Shown one piece after another: positions 48,833 through 58,082 of a stretch of DNA of 64,000 nt. Position numbers and translations under genes: made by a program. Position 1 is the first letter of the stretch; each line of letters begins with the position of its first letter. Source of the DNA: Larkinella insperata (GTDB lineage: Bacteria; Bacteroidota; Bacteroidia; Cytophagales; Spirosomataceae); assembly GCF_026248825.1 (NCBI RefSeq), contig NZ_CP110973.1:2623001-2687000 (forward strand), given 5' to 3'. The notes under the pieces were generated by a model. The model made no database searches. It had not been told where the DNA came from and worked only from the letters and a program-made list of their open reading frames with translations.

Positions 48833-50554
48833 TTAGAGGTTTTTCTTCTTTAATTCTTTAACGGCATGATCAACGGCCCGGGCGGTCAGGGCCATGTAGG
48901 TCAGCGACGGGTTTTGCGTGGAGGTGGATGTCATGCAGGCGCCGTCGGTGACAAACACGTTTTTGCAGTGGTGAAGCTGGTTCCATTCGTTGAGCAGCGA
49001 GGTTTTGGGGTCTTTGCCCATCCGCACCCCGCCCATCTCGTGAATGTCGGAGCCGGGCGCGGCTTTGGAATCCGTGGCTTTGATGTTGGTAAACCCGGCT
49101 TTGGTAAACATCTCCGTAAACTGTTCGAGGTAATCCTTGATCATCTTCTCGTCGTTGTCGTCCCAGCCGGCCGAAATCCGGAGCGTCGGGATGCCGTACG
49201 GATCTTTCCGCTCTTTGTCGAGCGCCAGAAAACTGCTTTCTTTCGGAATGGTTTCGCCCATCATCCAGGCGCTGACGTTCCAGTTGCCCCATTTGCGGTG
49301 GAGAAGTTGCTCTTTCAACCCCGCTCCGATGCCTTCCTGGGTTGAATACATGCCCCGCCCGGCTCCGAAACCCACGGCGTAGCCCCGCAGAAAGTCCATT
49401 TCCTGTTTGTGCAAATTCCGGAAGCGGGGAAAGTAGCTGTGGTTCGGATTTTTGCCGTCGGTGGCTTTGTCGGGAAAACCGTCGAACTCCGCCGACATGC
49501 GGCCCCGGTAATTGTGCCAGGCGACGTATTTACCCAGTAGCCCGCTGTCGTTGCCCAAGCCGTTCGGAAAGCGGCTCGAGGTGGAGTTCATCAGAATCAG
49601 GTTGCTGTTCAGGGCCGAACCGTTCACAAAAATGAGGTTGGCGTAAAATTCCAGCATCTGCTTCGTATTGGCATCGACCACCCGAACGCCGATTGCTTTC
49701 CCAGACGTTGGCCCGGCCTTTTTCTCGTCGTAAATAATCGAGTGCACCACCGAATGGGGCCGTAACGTCATCCGGCCGGTTTTCTCGGCCCAGGGCAGGG
49801 TGGAGGCATTGCTGCTGAAATACCCGCCAAACGGACATCCCCGCACGCACAAGGCCCGGTGCTGGCATTTGGCCCGGCCCTGCGCCGTGTGAATCGGCTG
49901 TGGACTGGTGATGTGGGCGCACCGGCCCTGAATCAATTGCCGGTCCTGATAATTCCGGGCAATGACGTTCTGAAAATGCGTTTCGACGCAGTTCATTTCG
50001 ATGGCGGGCAGAAACTCACCGTCGGGCAGGTGGGGCAAACCGTCTTTGTTGCCCGAAATACCGGCAAATTTCTCGACGTAGCTGTACCAGGGCGCAAGGT
50101 CTTTGTAACGAATGGGCCAGTCGACCACAAAACCGTCGCGGGCCGGGCCTTCAAAATCGAAATCGCTCCACCGCTGCGTCTGGCGCGCCCACAACAGCGA
50201 CTTTCCGCCGACGTGGTAGCCCCGCGTCCAGGTAAACGGTTTGTCTTCGATGTACGGTTGTTCGTCTTCCTTGACGGCCCAGTGTAAGGTTTCTTCGCGC
50301 ATGAACGACCGCGCCTTGCCGTATTCGGCCCGCGTTGCCAGCGGCACCTGCCCCCGGTGTTCGAAGTCCCAGGGGTTGAGGTTGGCGGTCGGGTAATCTT
50401 TCACGTGTTTCACATCCCGGCCCCGTTCCAGCACCAGCGTCCGGAGTCCTTTTTCGGTTAATTCTTTGGCCGCCCAGCCCCCGCTGATGCCCGACCCGAT
50501 GACAATGGCATCGAACGTCAAGGCTTTTACGGCGTCAATAGTCAAGTTTGCCAT
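48833..50554 (-). CDS. GMC-family FAD-dependent oxidoreductase
   Basis: The 573-residue protein has an N-terminal FAD site IVIGSGISGGWAAKELTEKGL (GxGxxG, residues about 16-32). The GMC C-terminal domain has DIHEMGGVRMGKDPKTSLLNE and the end TSTSTQNPSLTYMALTARA, which holds the usual catalytic His/Asn region (ITDGACMTS). It has no signal peptide. The preceding gene encodes a Tat-leader gluconate-2-dehydrogenase subunit 3, 4 bases upstream, so the complex is probably exported together by hitchhiking. It fits the three-part glucoside 3-dehydrogenase/gluconate 2-dehydrogenase type. The physiological sugar is unknown. Confidence 0.92.
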   Translation of the reverse strand: MANLTIDAVKALTFDAIVIGSGISGGWAAKELTEKGLRTLVLERGRDVKHVKDYPTANLNPWDFEHRGQVPLATRAEYGKARSFMREETLHWAVKEDEQPYIEDKPFTWTRGYHVGGKSLLWARQTQRWSDFDFEGPARDGFVVDWPIRYKDLAPWYSYVEKFAGISGNKDGLPHLPDGEFLPAIEMNCVETHFQNVIARNYQDRQLIQGRCAHITSPQPIHTAQGRAKCQHRALCVRGCPFGGYFSSNASTLPWAEKTGRMTLRPHSVVHSIIYDEKKAGPTSGKAIGVRVVDANTKQMLEFYANLIFVNGSALNSNLILMNSTSSRFPNGLGNDSGLLGKYVAWHNYRGRMSAEFDGFPDKATDGKNPNHSYFPRFRNLHKQEMDFLRGYAVGFGAGRGMYSTQEGIGAGLKEQLLHRKWGNWNVSAWMMGETIPKESSFLALDKERKDPYGIPTLRISAGWDDNDEKMIKDYLEQFTEMFTKAGFTNIKATDSKAAPGSDIHEMGGVRMGKDPKTSLLNEWNQLHHCKNVFVTDGACMTSTSTQNPSLTYMALTARAVDHAVKELKKKNL

Positions 50555-50558
50555 TGCT

Positions 50559-51086
50559 TTATCGGGAAGAAACCGGTACGCAGCCGTAGTAGTGGCCCGG
50601 AATGGGTTGATAATTATAATGTTTCGTCATGACGTACTCCGAGGTTGTAAAGCCCTGAATGGTCAGTTGCCGAACCAGCTTGTAAAAATCGCTCAGCGGG
50701 ATTTCCGGCGTTTTTTCGAGGGCCGCCAGCACCGCAAGCCGTTGCGGGGTGTCGCAGGAAATGAACGGTTGGTTGTGTTGTTGCCGGGCGGTTTCGTCGA
50801 CGTTCTTCAGGCCGTTGGTGAAGGCCGTCTGCACGTCTTTTTCGTAGCAATCCGTTATCATTTTCTGAATAAACGTCTGCACGTTCAGGGCCTTGGCCCC
50901 CGGCGTATCCGTTTGCGGAATGATTGTGTCAACCACTTCGGTCAGGACGGCATCGAGGTGGGGGGGCAGAAAAGCCGTTTCGGATTTGACCGTAGCCGGA
51001 TTCCAGCCGCTGGCCCAGTTTGGCAACACCAGCAGCCCTCCAGCGGCTGTTGCCAGATTTTTAAGGGCAATTCTTCGTTTCATCAT
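50559..51086 (-). CDS. Gluconate 2-dehydrogenase subunit 3-family protein, Tat leader
   Basis: The 175-residue protein starts MMKRRIALKNLATAAGG, a twin-arginine leader, and continues with the subunit 3 fold: LTEVVDTIIPQTDTPGAKAL, FIQKMITDCY, FLRHP-like FISCDTPQRL and FYKLVRQLTIQGFTTSEY. Subunit 3 is a small chaperone-like partner of GMC dehydrogenases that carries them through the Tat pathway. It is the first gene of the operon with the GMC protein and the cytochrome fusion. The promoter region upstream has a perfect 10-bp inverted repeat. Confidence 0.9.
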   Translation of the reverse strand: MMKRRIALKNLATAAGGLLVLPNWASGWNPATVKSETAFLPPHLDAVLTEVVDTIIPQTDTPGAKALNVQTFIQKMITDCYEKDVQTAFTNGLKNVDETARQQHNQPFISCDTPQRLAVLAALEKTPEIPLSDFYKLVRQLTIQGFTTSEYVMTKHYNYQPIPGHYYGCVPVSSR

Positions 51087-51120
51087 AGTACATTTGGGTT
51101 CAGGAAATCCTGATTATACG

Positions 51121-51154
51121 TATAAAGCAGTACGTCCTGTAAATCTGCTTTATA
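51121..51154. promoter_or_regulatory. Inverted repeat in the divergent promoter of the GMC operon and VOC gene
   Basis: TATAAAGCAG (51121-51130) and CTGCTTTATA (51145-51154) are perfect reverse complements 14 bases apart. It lies 35-68 bases ahead of the subunit 3 start and 47 bases ahead of the VOC start. It could be a repressor site; no regulator gene is adjacent. Confidence 0.45.
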
Positions 51155-51200
51155 GTTATAAAAAATGTCACTATTTTCTTACTGAAACATCCGTTTTTAC

Positions 51201-51590
51201 ATGCTGAAGCTCAACCACATTCACCACATTGCCATCATCTGCTCCGATTACGAACGGTCGAAGCATTTTTATACGGAAATACTTGGCTTGGAAATCATGC
51301 AGGAGATCTACCGGGCTGCGCGCGATTCATACAAGCTGGACCTGGCGCTGAACGGGCAGTATGTGATTGAACTGTTTTCGTTTCCTGACCCACCGGCGCG
51401 CCCTTCGCGGCCCGAAGCCCTGGGGTTGCGTCACCTGGCGTTTGCGGTTGAGGATGTAGAAAAAGCAAAAGCCGCCCTGGAAGCGGCTGGCGTGGAGGTG
51501 GAGCCCATCCGGGTCGATGAACATACCGGGCGACGGTTTACGTTCTTCAGCGATCCGGATGGGTTGCCTCTCGAGTTTTACGAAGAATAA
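51201..51590 (+). CDS. VOC-family (glyoxalase/bleomycin-resistance fold) protein
   Basis: The 129-residue protein is a single VOC domain of two beta-alpha-beta-beta-beta units: LNHIHHIAIICSDYERSKHFYTEILG, then RHLAFAVEDVEKAKAALEAAGV and FTFFSDPDGLPLEFYEE. The metal ligands are the His in HHIAI, Glu in YVIELF, His in LRHLAF and the Glu in PLEFYE. It resembles the GloA2/SMU1112c subgroup, often called lactoylglutathione lyase-like, but the substrate is not defined. Its stop is immediately adjacent to the convergent lipoprotein gene. Confidence 0.9.
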   Translation: MLKLNHIHHIAIICSDYERSKHFYTEILGLEIMQEIYRAARDSYKLDLALNGQYVIELFSFPDPPARPSRPEALGLRHLAFAVEDVEKAKAALEAAGVEVEPIRVDEHTGRRFTFFSDPDGLPLEFYEE

Positions 51591-52148
51591 TCAGTGAGCC
51601 GTGGAAAGCTGCGGCATCGCCGTTTGCTGGCGGCAGTGCTCGTAGGCTTCAATGAGTCGGTTGTGGTGCTGCCGGGTTTTGAGCCAGGTCCGGGCGGAGG
51701 TCTGCTGAATCATTTCCTGCATGCAGGGGTATTTGGCAAACGCGGCCTCCAGGTTATGCCGGTTTAACGACAGCACCGGTTCGTCGGGCGTCACGCTGAA
51801 AAAGTAGTGCTCCGTGGCGCCCTCGCCAAACTCCGACTGGCGGTAGAGCGTCAGCGTTTTTTCCTCGACCACTTCGTAGGTTTTGCCCAAATACAGCCGG
51901 TAGAGCGTGCCGTTGGTCTGCTGGTATCCCCAAAGCTGCTCGGTGGGCGCGGCCTTTTTCTGGCCCCCGTCCGTCGTAACCTGAACCTGATACGGATGCC
52001 AGTGGACTTTCACCGCCCGCAGGTCCGGTTGCTGAAGCTGGTAACCGCCCGTTTCGTTGCGGTACACCAGTTGGTAGTGGTTGCGCTGGGAGCGGCAGCC
52101 CTGAACCAGGAGCAATACCGCCCACAACCCGATTAGATACCGCTTCAT
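51591..52148 (-). CDS. Uncharacterised lipoprotein at the end of the RND efflux operon
   Basis: The 185-residue protein begins with a lipoprotein signal with lipobox LLVQGC (acylated Cys18). The mature part has a beta-rich half with many Tyr (YQLVYRNETGGYQLQQ) and a helical C-terminus. No domain is recognised. Its start overlaps the stop of the membrane-fusion protein gene by 4 bases, so it is translationally coupled to the efflux genes. A role in assembly of the pump is a guess from position. Confidence 0.7.
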   Translation of the reverse strand: MKRYLIGLWAVLLLVQGCRSQRNHYQLVYRNETGGYQLQQPDLRAVKVHWHPYQVQVTTDGGQKKAAPTEQLWGYQQTNGTLYRLYLGKTYEVVEEKTLTLYRQSEFGEGATEHYFFSVTPDEPVLSLNRHNLEAAFAKYPCMQEMIQQTSARTWLKTRQHHNRLIEAYEHCRQQTAMPQLSTAH

Positions 52149-53287
52149 TTCCGACCGGCGTTTACGGCCTGACCGTCGCGGATTTCTTCCGACGCAATCC
52201 GGACAATGGGTTCACCGGCGTGCAGTCCGCCAAATACTTCCACCAGACTGTCGAGCGTGTTGCCTTTTTCGACGGTCACCCACTCGGCTTTGTTGTTGGC
52301 GACCCGAATGACAAACGTTTTCTCGCTGGAGCTGACCACGGCGGTTTTCGGAACAAACAGCGTGGAAGCCGTCCGTTCAACCGGCAGCCGAACCTCGGCG
52401 TACATGCCGGGCTTGAGCAGATTGGTCTTGTTGTCCACATCGAACTCGGCCATCATCGCCCGGTTGGCTTCCACCAGACTCTGGGCGCTCCGGGCCAGTT
52501 TTGCGTTGAACTGCTGCTCCGGCATGGCGCTGACGCTGAACGAAACCGTGCTTTTGCTGGGCAATTGGTTTGCAAACGTTTCCGGAACGGCTACCGTCAA
52601 GCGCAACGTCCGGCTATCTTCCAGTACAAACAGCGGTTTGGCGTTGCTGTCCCCCGCGCCCACCAGCGCTCCGGCGCTGACGTTCCGTTCGGTGATGACG
52701 CCGTCGAACGGCGCCGTGATGGTCAGGTACTGCCGCAGTTCCTTTTTGGTCTGGTAATTGGACCGGCTGGCCTGAATCGTGCCCGTGGCAACGGCTACCG
52801 TCGCGCTGTCGGCCAGCATCCGGGCTTCGGCCTGATCGAGTTCGTGCAGCGAAACGGCCCCTTCCACTTTGCTGGTTTGCAGCAGGCGGTTATACGTGAG
52901 CCGACTGGCACGGAACCGGGCCTTCTGCTCGTTGATGGCGGCTTCCTGAGCCTGCAACTGGGCCTGGGCCTGCGCCAGTTCCGACAGTACTTCCGGCGCG
53001 TCGAGCACCGCCAGTACCTGCCCTTTGCGAACAACCGAACCCCGGTCGACGCGCACATCGCGGATGAACCCTTTCACTTTGGCGTACAGGCTCACCCGGT
53101 TCCAAGGTTTCAATTCGCCCGGCAGAACAATCTGTTTGCTGGGGCGCAGGGTCTGCACTTCCGCCGTAGCCACCTGTTGCACTTCGGGCGCCTTGACGGT
53201 TTTCTTTTCTTCACTGGAGGCTGAGGTGCAGGCCGCCATACCGGCTGCGGCAACAACGGGCCAAACGAGGTTTAAAAGCGGTTTCAT
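52145..53287 (-). CDS. RND efflux periplasmic adaptor (membrane-fusion protein)
   Basis: The 380-residue lipoprotein (lipobox AAGMAAC) has the HlyD/AcrA layout: barrel-sandwich hybrid strands around PWNRVSLYAKVKGFIRDVRVDRGSVVRKGQVLAVLDAPE, an alpha-helical hairpin (about 85-165), and the second half LTITAPFDGVITERNVSAGALVG. A beta-barrel and membrane-proximal domain follow. It links the inner-membrane pump to the TolC-like channel. Its start overlaps the pump gene stop. The substrates exported are unknown. Confidence 0.95.
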   Translation of the reverse strand: MKPLLNLVWPVVAAAGMAACTSASSEEKKTVKAPEVQQVATAEVQTLRPSKQIVLPGELKPWNRVSLYAKVKGFIRDVRVDRGSVVRKGQVLAVLDAPEVLSELAQAQAQLQAQEAAINEQKARFRASRLTYNRLLQTSKVEGAVSLHELDQAEARMLADSATVAVATGTIQASRSNYQTKKELRQYLTITAPFDGVITERNVSAGALVGAGDSNAKPLFVLEDSRTLRLTVAVPETFANQLPSKSTVSFSVSAMPEQQFNAKLARSAQSLVEANRAMMAEFDVDNKTNLLKPGMYAEVRLPVERTASTLFVPKTAVVSSSEKTFVIRVANNKAEWVTVEKGNTLDSLVEVFGGLHAGEPIVRIASEEIRDGQAVNAGRK

Positions 53288-56200
53288 GCGACAGTACTCA
53301 AGGGTTGGTGATAAAATTTGCTTTCCGGATCTTCCGGATCAAGGGATACCGATTGGAGGGCGGCTTTGGTCTGGAACTGGGTAAACACACAGGGCAGAAT
53401 CAACAGGGCCGCCAGCGTGGAGGCAATCAAACCGCCGATCACGGCCTGACCGAGCGGGGCAATCTGGTCACCACCTTCGCCCATGCCCGATGCCATCGGC
53501 ACCATCCCGGCAATCATGGCGATGCTGGTCATCAGAATCGGACGGATCCGGCTGTTGGCCGCCAAGACCACGGCTTTGCGCGTATCGCCAATCTCCAGCC
53601 GCAAGTTTTCGGCGTTCGTCACCATCAGAATGGCGTTGGCCACCGACACGCCCACGGACATGATCAGCCCCATGTACGATTGCAGGTTGAGCGTCGCTCC
53701 GCAGGCCAGCAGCATCAGCAAGGCTCCGGCTACTACCGCGGGAATGGCCGCCAGAATCACCAGCGAGAGCTTAAACGACTGGTAATTAGCCGCCAGCAGC
53801 AGGAAGATAATCACGATGGCGACGAGCAGACCGGTTTGCAGACTACTGAGCGTATCGGTCAGCAGGTTGGTCTGGCCGCCCATTTCGACCAGGACGCCCC
53901 GGGGCGGTTCGCCCGCGTTTTTGATGGCCTGTGTGACGGCTTTCTGCGCCGAACCCAGGTCTTTTTCCTGCAAGTTGGCCGTGATCGTCACCAGTCGGTT
54001 CGGACCGGCGCGGTCGTATTCACCGGGGGCCGTGCCTTCCGTGAAGGTGGCAACGTCCGACAGCAAGGGGTGCATTTCGCCACTTTTCAACGGAATATTA
54101 CCGATGTCGCTGGCGCTGCTCATTTTGTATTCCGGAATCTGCACCTGCACCTGATAGGCCAGCCCCTTCGACTCGTCGAGCCAGAGGTTTTTATCGGTAA
54201 ACCGGCTGGACGAGGTAGCCGCCACCATCGACCGGGCCACCTGCGTGGACGTGACGCCCAGTTGACCGGCGCGTTCACGGTTCAGCGTAACGTTCAGGAC
54301 GGGGTATTGCAACGGCTGGGCAATCTGCACATCGCGCAGGAAGTCGATTTTCGCCATTTCGGCCCGGATCTTGTTCGCAAACCGCCCGGCTTCGGCTAGG
54401 TCCTTGGCGGCAACCGTCACCTCGATCGGCGTGGACGCGCCCTGGCTCATGATTTTTTCGGTCAGCTCGATGGGTTCGAACGAAATGGCCGCCGTGGGCA
54501 GAGCTTTGGCGATGCGCCCCCGCAGGTCTTCTTTCAGATCGTCCATTTTCACCGGATGTTCTTCGTTGAGCGACACCTGCAAAACCGCTTCGTGGGGTCC
54601 GCTGTTGAACACGAAGATGTTGGACGTACCGTAGCTGGATGGCACCGTGCCGACGTAAGCCGACGAAATTTCGACATTGTCCGCACCCACGGCTTCTTTG
54701 ATGATATCCAGCACCTTCAGCGTCGCCATCTCGGTGCGTTCTACCCGCGTTCCGTCCGGAATTCGCAGGCGCATCTGGAATTGGTGGCTGTTGCCGTGCG
54801 GCAGAATGTCCGTTCCGATGACCATGAAACAGATGACAATAACCGCCAGACTGCCCACCAGATAACCACCTACCACCAGCCCCCGGCGGTTCAAGACTTT
54901 TTCGAGGACAGCCGAATACCGTTGCTTGAACTTGTCAAAACCGGTTGGATTCTTGGCCGGGTGGGCGGCTTCATCGAGGATGGAATGACGTTCGGCTGCA
55001 TCCAGCGCCAGCGTTGGCGCTTCATGTTCCGGGTGGCTTTTTAGCAGCCAGTTGGCCAGTACCGGCACAAAGGTCTGCGAGAGCAAGAACGAAACGATCA
55101 TGGCAAATCCCACCGACAGCGACAGCGGCAGAAACATCGAGCGCGGCACCCCACTCATCACGAACGCGGGCGCAAAAACCGCCAGAATCGCCAGCAGAAT
55201 CAGAAATTCCGGGAAAACAATTTCCTTACAGGCATCCCAGATGGCCACGGCTTTGGGCTTGCCCATCTCCAGGTGCTGGTGAATGTTTTCAATCGTCACC
55301 GTCGCCTGATCGACCAGAATCCCGATGGCCAGCGCCAGTCCGGAAAGCGTCATGATGTTGATGGTTTGCCCGAACAGATTGAGCATCAGGACGGCCGCCA
55401 GAATGGAGATCGGGATGGTCGTGATTACGATGATCACACTCCGCCAGTCGCGCAGGAACAGCAACACCATCAAACCCGTCAGCACCGCGCCCAGAATCCC
55501 TTCCGTGACCAGACTTTTGAGGGCGTTGGTCACGTAAACCGACTGGTCGAATTCGTAGGAAATCTTCACGTCTTCCGGGACGGCCGCGCGCAGTTCGGGC
55601 AGGGCCTTCCGGATGTTGTTTACCACATCGAGCGTCGAAGCATCCGACTTTTTGACCACCGGAATGTAAACCGCCCGCCGTCCATTGACCAGCGCGTAAC
55701 TCACCGTTACGTCGGCTCCGTCTTCCACCGTGCCAATGTCCCGCACAAACACCGTTGGTCCGGCGCCCACGCGGATCGGAATGTTCAGGAAATCTTCCGG
55801 CCGCTTCACCAGCGAATTCACCGGCGTCATCAGGGCTTTGTCGCCAATTCGGATGTTACCGGCCGGCGAGGGCTGGTTGTTGGTAACAATCGACTTGATG
55901 ACCTCTTCGGGCGTGAGCTGGTAACTGCGCACGAGTTGCGGATCGACCTTGATAATGACCGTCCGCTGGTTACCCCCGAACGGCGGAGGGCTGGATACGC
56001 CCGGAATCCGGGAGAACATCGGCCGCACCCGCGACGACGCGTAATCCTGAATTTCGTTCAGCGAACGGCTCTGGCTTTCAAAAACCAACTGCCCCACCGG
56101 TACCGAGCTGGCATCAAACCGCACGACCTGTGGCGGCACGGTTCCTTCCGGCATGTAAGCCTTTGCCCTGGAAACGTTGTTGGCGACTTCGGCAGCCGCC

Positions 56201-56511
56201 TGCGCCATGTCGGTACCGGGATAAAATGAAAGTTTGATCAGCGACAATCCCTGAATGGTTTTAACGTCGATGTCGCGGATACCGGAAACGTACAGAAAGT
56301 GGTCCTGGTAACGGGTGGCAATAAAGCCGTCCATCTGATCGGGGGCCATCCCGCCGTAGGGCTGGACGACATAAATGGTGGGTAAATCCAGATTCGGGAA
56401 GATATCCACCGGAATGGTTACCAGCGACAGCCCCGAAAAAAACAGGATACCGAGCACCAATACCACCACCGAAATGGGTTTCCGCAGGGCGGAGCGAATG
56501 ATCTGATACAT
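53284..56511 (-). CDS. RND-family efflux permease (AcrB/HAE type)
   Basis: The 1075-residue protein has 12 predicted membrane helices, two large periplasmic loops and the RND motifs: an N-terminal helix (ISVVVLVLGILFFSGLSLVTIPVDIFPNLDLPTIYV), and a central segment IGILVDQATVTIENIHQHLEMG with the proton-relay Asp. The second half repeats the pattern (MGLIMSVGVSVANAILMV, RIRPILMTSIAMIAGMVPMA). Length is normal for the family. Substrates cannot be inferred. It is followed by the adaptor and preceded by the outer-membrane channel gene, 8 bases away. Confidence 0.95.
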   Translation of the reverse strand: MYQIIRSALRKPISVVVLVLGILFFSGLSLVTIPVDIFPNLDLPTIYVVQPYGGMAPDQMDGFIATRYQDHFLYVSGIRDIDVKTIQGLSLIKLSFYPGTDMAQAAAEVANNVSRAKAYMPEGTVPPQVVRFDASSVPVGQLVFESQSRSLNEIQDYASSRVRPMFSRIPGVSSPPPFGGNQRTVIIKVDPQLVRSYQLTPEEVIKSIVTNNQPSPAGNIRIGDKALMTPVNSLVKRPEDFLNIPIRVGAGPTVFVRDIGTVEDGADVTVSYALVNGRRAVYIPVVKKSDASTLDVVNNIRKALPELRAAVPEDVKISYEFDQSVYVTNALKSLVTEGILGAVLTGLMVLLFLRDWRSVIIVITTIPISILAAVLMLNLFGQTINIMTLSGLALAIGILVDQATVTIENIHQHLEMGKPKAVAIWDACKEIVFPEFLILLAILAVFAPAFVMSGVPRSMFLPLSLSVGFAMIVSFLLSQTFVPVLANWLLKSHPEHEAPTLALDAAERHSILDEAAHPAKNPTGFDKFKQRYSAVLEKVLNRRGLVVGGYLVGSLAVIVICFMVIGTDILPHGNSHQFQMRLRIPDGTRVERTEMATLKVLDIIKEAVGADNVEISSAYVGTVPSSYGTSNIFVFNSGPHEAVLQVSLNEEHPVKMDDLKEDLRGRIAKALPTAAISFEPIELTEKIMSQGASTPIEVTVAAKDLAEAGRFANKIRAEMAKIDFLRDVQIAQPLQYPVLNVTLNRERAGQLGVTSTQVARSMVAATSSSRFTDKNLWLDESKGLAYQVQVQIPEYKMSSASDIGNIPLKSGEMHPLLSDVATFTEGTAPGEYDRAGPNRLVTITANLQEKDLGSAQKAVTQAIKNAGEPPRGVLVEMGGQTNLLTDTLSSLQTGLLVAIVIIFLLLAANYQSFKLSLVILAAIPAVVAGALLMLLACGATLNLQSYMGLIMSVGVSVANAILMVTNAENLRLEIGDTRKAVVLAANSRIRPILMTSIAMIAGMVPMASGMGEGGDQIAPLGQAVIGGLIASTLAALLILPCVFTQFQTKAALQSVSLDPEDPESKFYHQPLSTVA

Positions 56512-56519
56512 AGAATAGA

Positions 56520-57971
56520 CTAGTTAAGCTGGTTCATGAAGATCGACAGGTCGCCCTCGGCCGCAGCCTTCAGGAGCAGAAAACGCCAGACGTTGCTGGT
56601 GGCAACGTAGCCATCGGTTTCGGCCCGGTTGAGGGTGACAAAACTTTGCAGGAGCGTGGGCAGATCGGCCAGACCGTTCTGGTAGCGGGCCTGGGCCTGA
56701 TTGTAGGCCTGCCGGGCCGCCCGGAGCTGAACGGGAGCCTGCCGGGCCTGTTCCAGACCAACCGAAAGCTGGGTTTCGGCTTCCCGGTTTTGGCGGGTTA
56801 TGCGCAGTTGCTGGTCGTTGTAGAGTTGCCGGAACCGCTCGACCTGAAACTGCTCACTGCGGTAATCGTGCTTGAGCCGCAGGGTGTTGGTCAGGTTCCA
56901 GCGGGCCACCACACCGAATAAGTAATTCGTGGCTTGATAACCCAGGCCCCGGTTGAAATCCATGCGGAACGATTCGTCGGCGTTGGTGAATCCCGAACCC
57001 CGCGCCCAACCCGCTCCGACGAGCGAAATGGAGGGCAGCATGGACCGTTGCAAGGCCGTGCTCCGGGCGGATGATAAATCCATTTGCGATTGGAAAAGCC
57101 GCAGAACCGGGTTTTTCGGGGAAATGGAATCGGATTCAAAACGGGTTTGGGGCAGCGTCGTGTAAAACCGCATGCTATCGACCCGCAGATCGGTCTGCAC
57201 CTGGCCGACGAGTTCCGACAGCCGCAGCCGCTGCACCTGTTCGCGCTGCTCACTTTCCAGCAGTTGCAGCCGGGCGCGAACGGCTTCGGCAGTGGCCAGC
57301 GAGCTATCAACGCCCGCCCGCATACCGGATTTAACGCCCGCATCGACCACGTTTTTGAACGTCTGCGCCCGTTCGAAGTTCGCGCGCTGCACATCCACGA
57401 GCTTCTGGCCCACCAGGAGCGTCAGGTAAGCGTCGATGATCCGGACCTGGTGCTGAAACAGTTCGTTTTCATAGTCCGACTGCGACCGGTGGTGATCCGC
57501 TTCGGCGGCTTTGACGTTGGCCTTCACCCGCCCGAAGTTGATGATCCGCCAGTCGATGACGGCGCTGACGAAGCTGCCGGTGGTGCCCTGGTAAATGTTG
57601 TCGGGCCGAATGCCGCCGGACGTAGAGATGGCCGTTCCTTCGTTGGGGAAAAACGAACCGTTCAGGGCGTTGCTGGTGGCGTAGGTGTACTGATCCTGAA
57701 CGATCATGCTGGGCAGGAACTCCGTTCGGCTGGCCTGAACCCGTTTTTCAGCGCTTTTGATTTCGGCCTGCTTGGACTTTAAAAACGGATACGCCTGCGT
57801 GCCCTGGTCAATGGCCTGCGTTAAGGTCAGCGTTTGCGCCCGGGCGTCGGCAAACCAAAGGTTGGTTATACATAGGAGCACCGCCAACACCTTTTGACGG
57901 TACTGGCGGGCGTTCGGTGAAGCAGCGGCTTTCCTATGAGGCTTACCACTAAAAAACGAAGCGTGTGTCAT
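56520..57971 (-). CDS. TolC-family outer-membrane efflux protein
   Basis: I start at MTHASFFSGKPHRKAA; the 13 codons upstream look untranslated. A signal peptide ends near DARAQ. The remaining 420 residues are the TolC repeat: long helical pairs (LTLTQAIDQGTQAYPFLKSKQAEIKSAEKRV, then ENELFQHQVRIIDAYLTLLVGQKLVDVQRAN) and strands. It is first in the operon channel-pump-adaptor-lipoprotein. The helical hairpins should form the outer-membrane tunnel. Confidence 0.93.
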   Translation of the reverse strand: MTHASFFSGKPHRKAAASPNARQYRQKVLAVLLCITNLWFADARAQTLTLTQAIDQGTQAYPFLKSKQAEIKSAEKRVQASRTEFLPSMIVQDQYTYATSNALNGSFFPNEGTAISTSGGIRPDNIYQGTTGSFVSAVIDWRIINFGRVKANVKAAEADHHRSQSDYENELFQHQVRIIDAYLTLLVGQKLVDVQRANFERAQTFKNVVDAGVKSGMRAGVDSSLATAEAVRARLQLLESEQREQVQRLRLSELVGQVQTDLRVDSMRFYTTLPQTRFESDSISPKNPVLRLFQSQMDLSSARSTALQRSMLPSISLVGAGWARGSGFTNADESFRMDFNRGLGYQATNYLFGVVARWNLTNTLRLKHDYRSEQFQVERFRQLYNDQQLRITRQNREAETQLSVGLEQARQAPVQLRAARQAYNQAQARYQNGLADLPTLLQSFVTLNRAETDGYVATSNVWRFLLLKAAAEGDLSIFMNQLN

Positions 57972-58082
57972 CGGAATAAATGGGTTGGTTCTGGTAAGAA
58001 TCGCGACCAATTATTCCACAAAACAATCGTTCAATTCTGGAAACATTTGGGAAAGTCTCCTTAAACCGATGCTTTCCTATTT

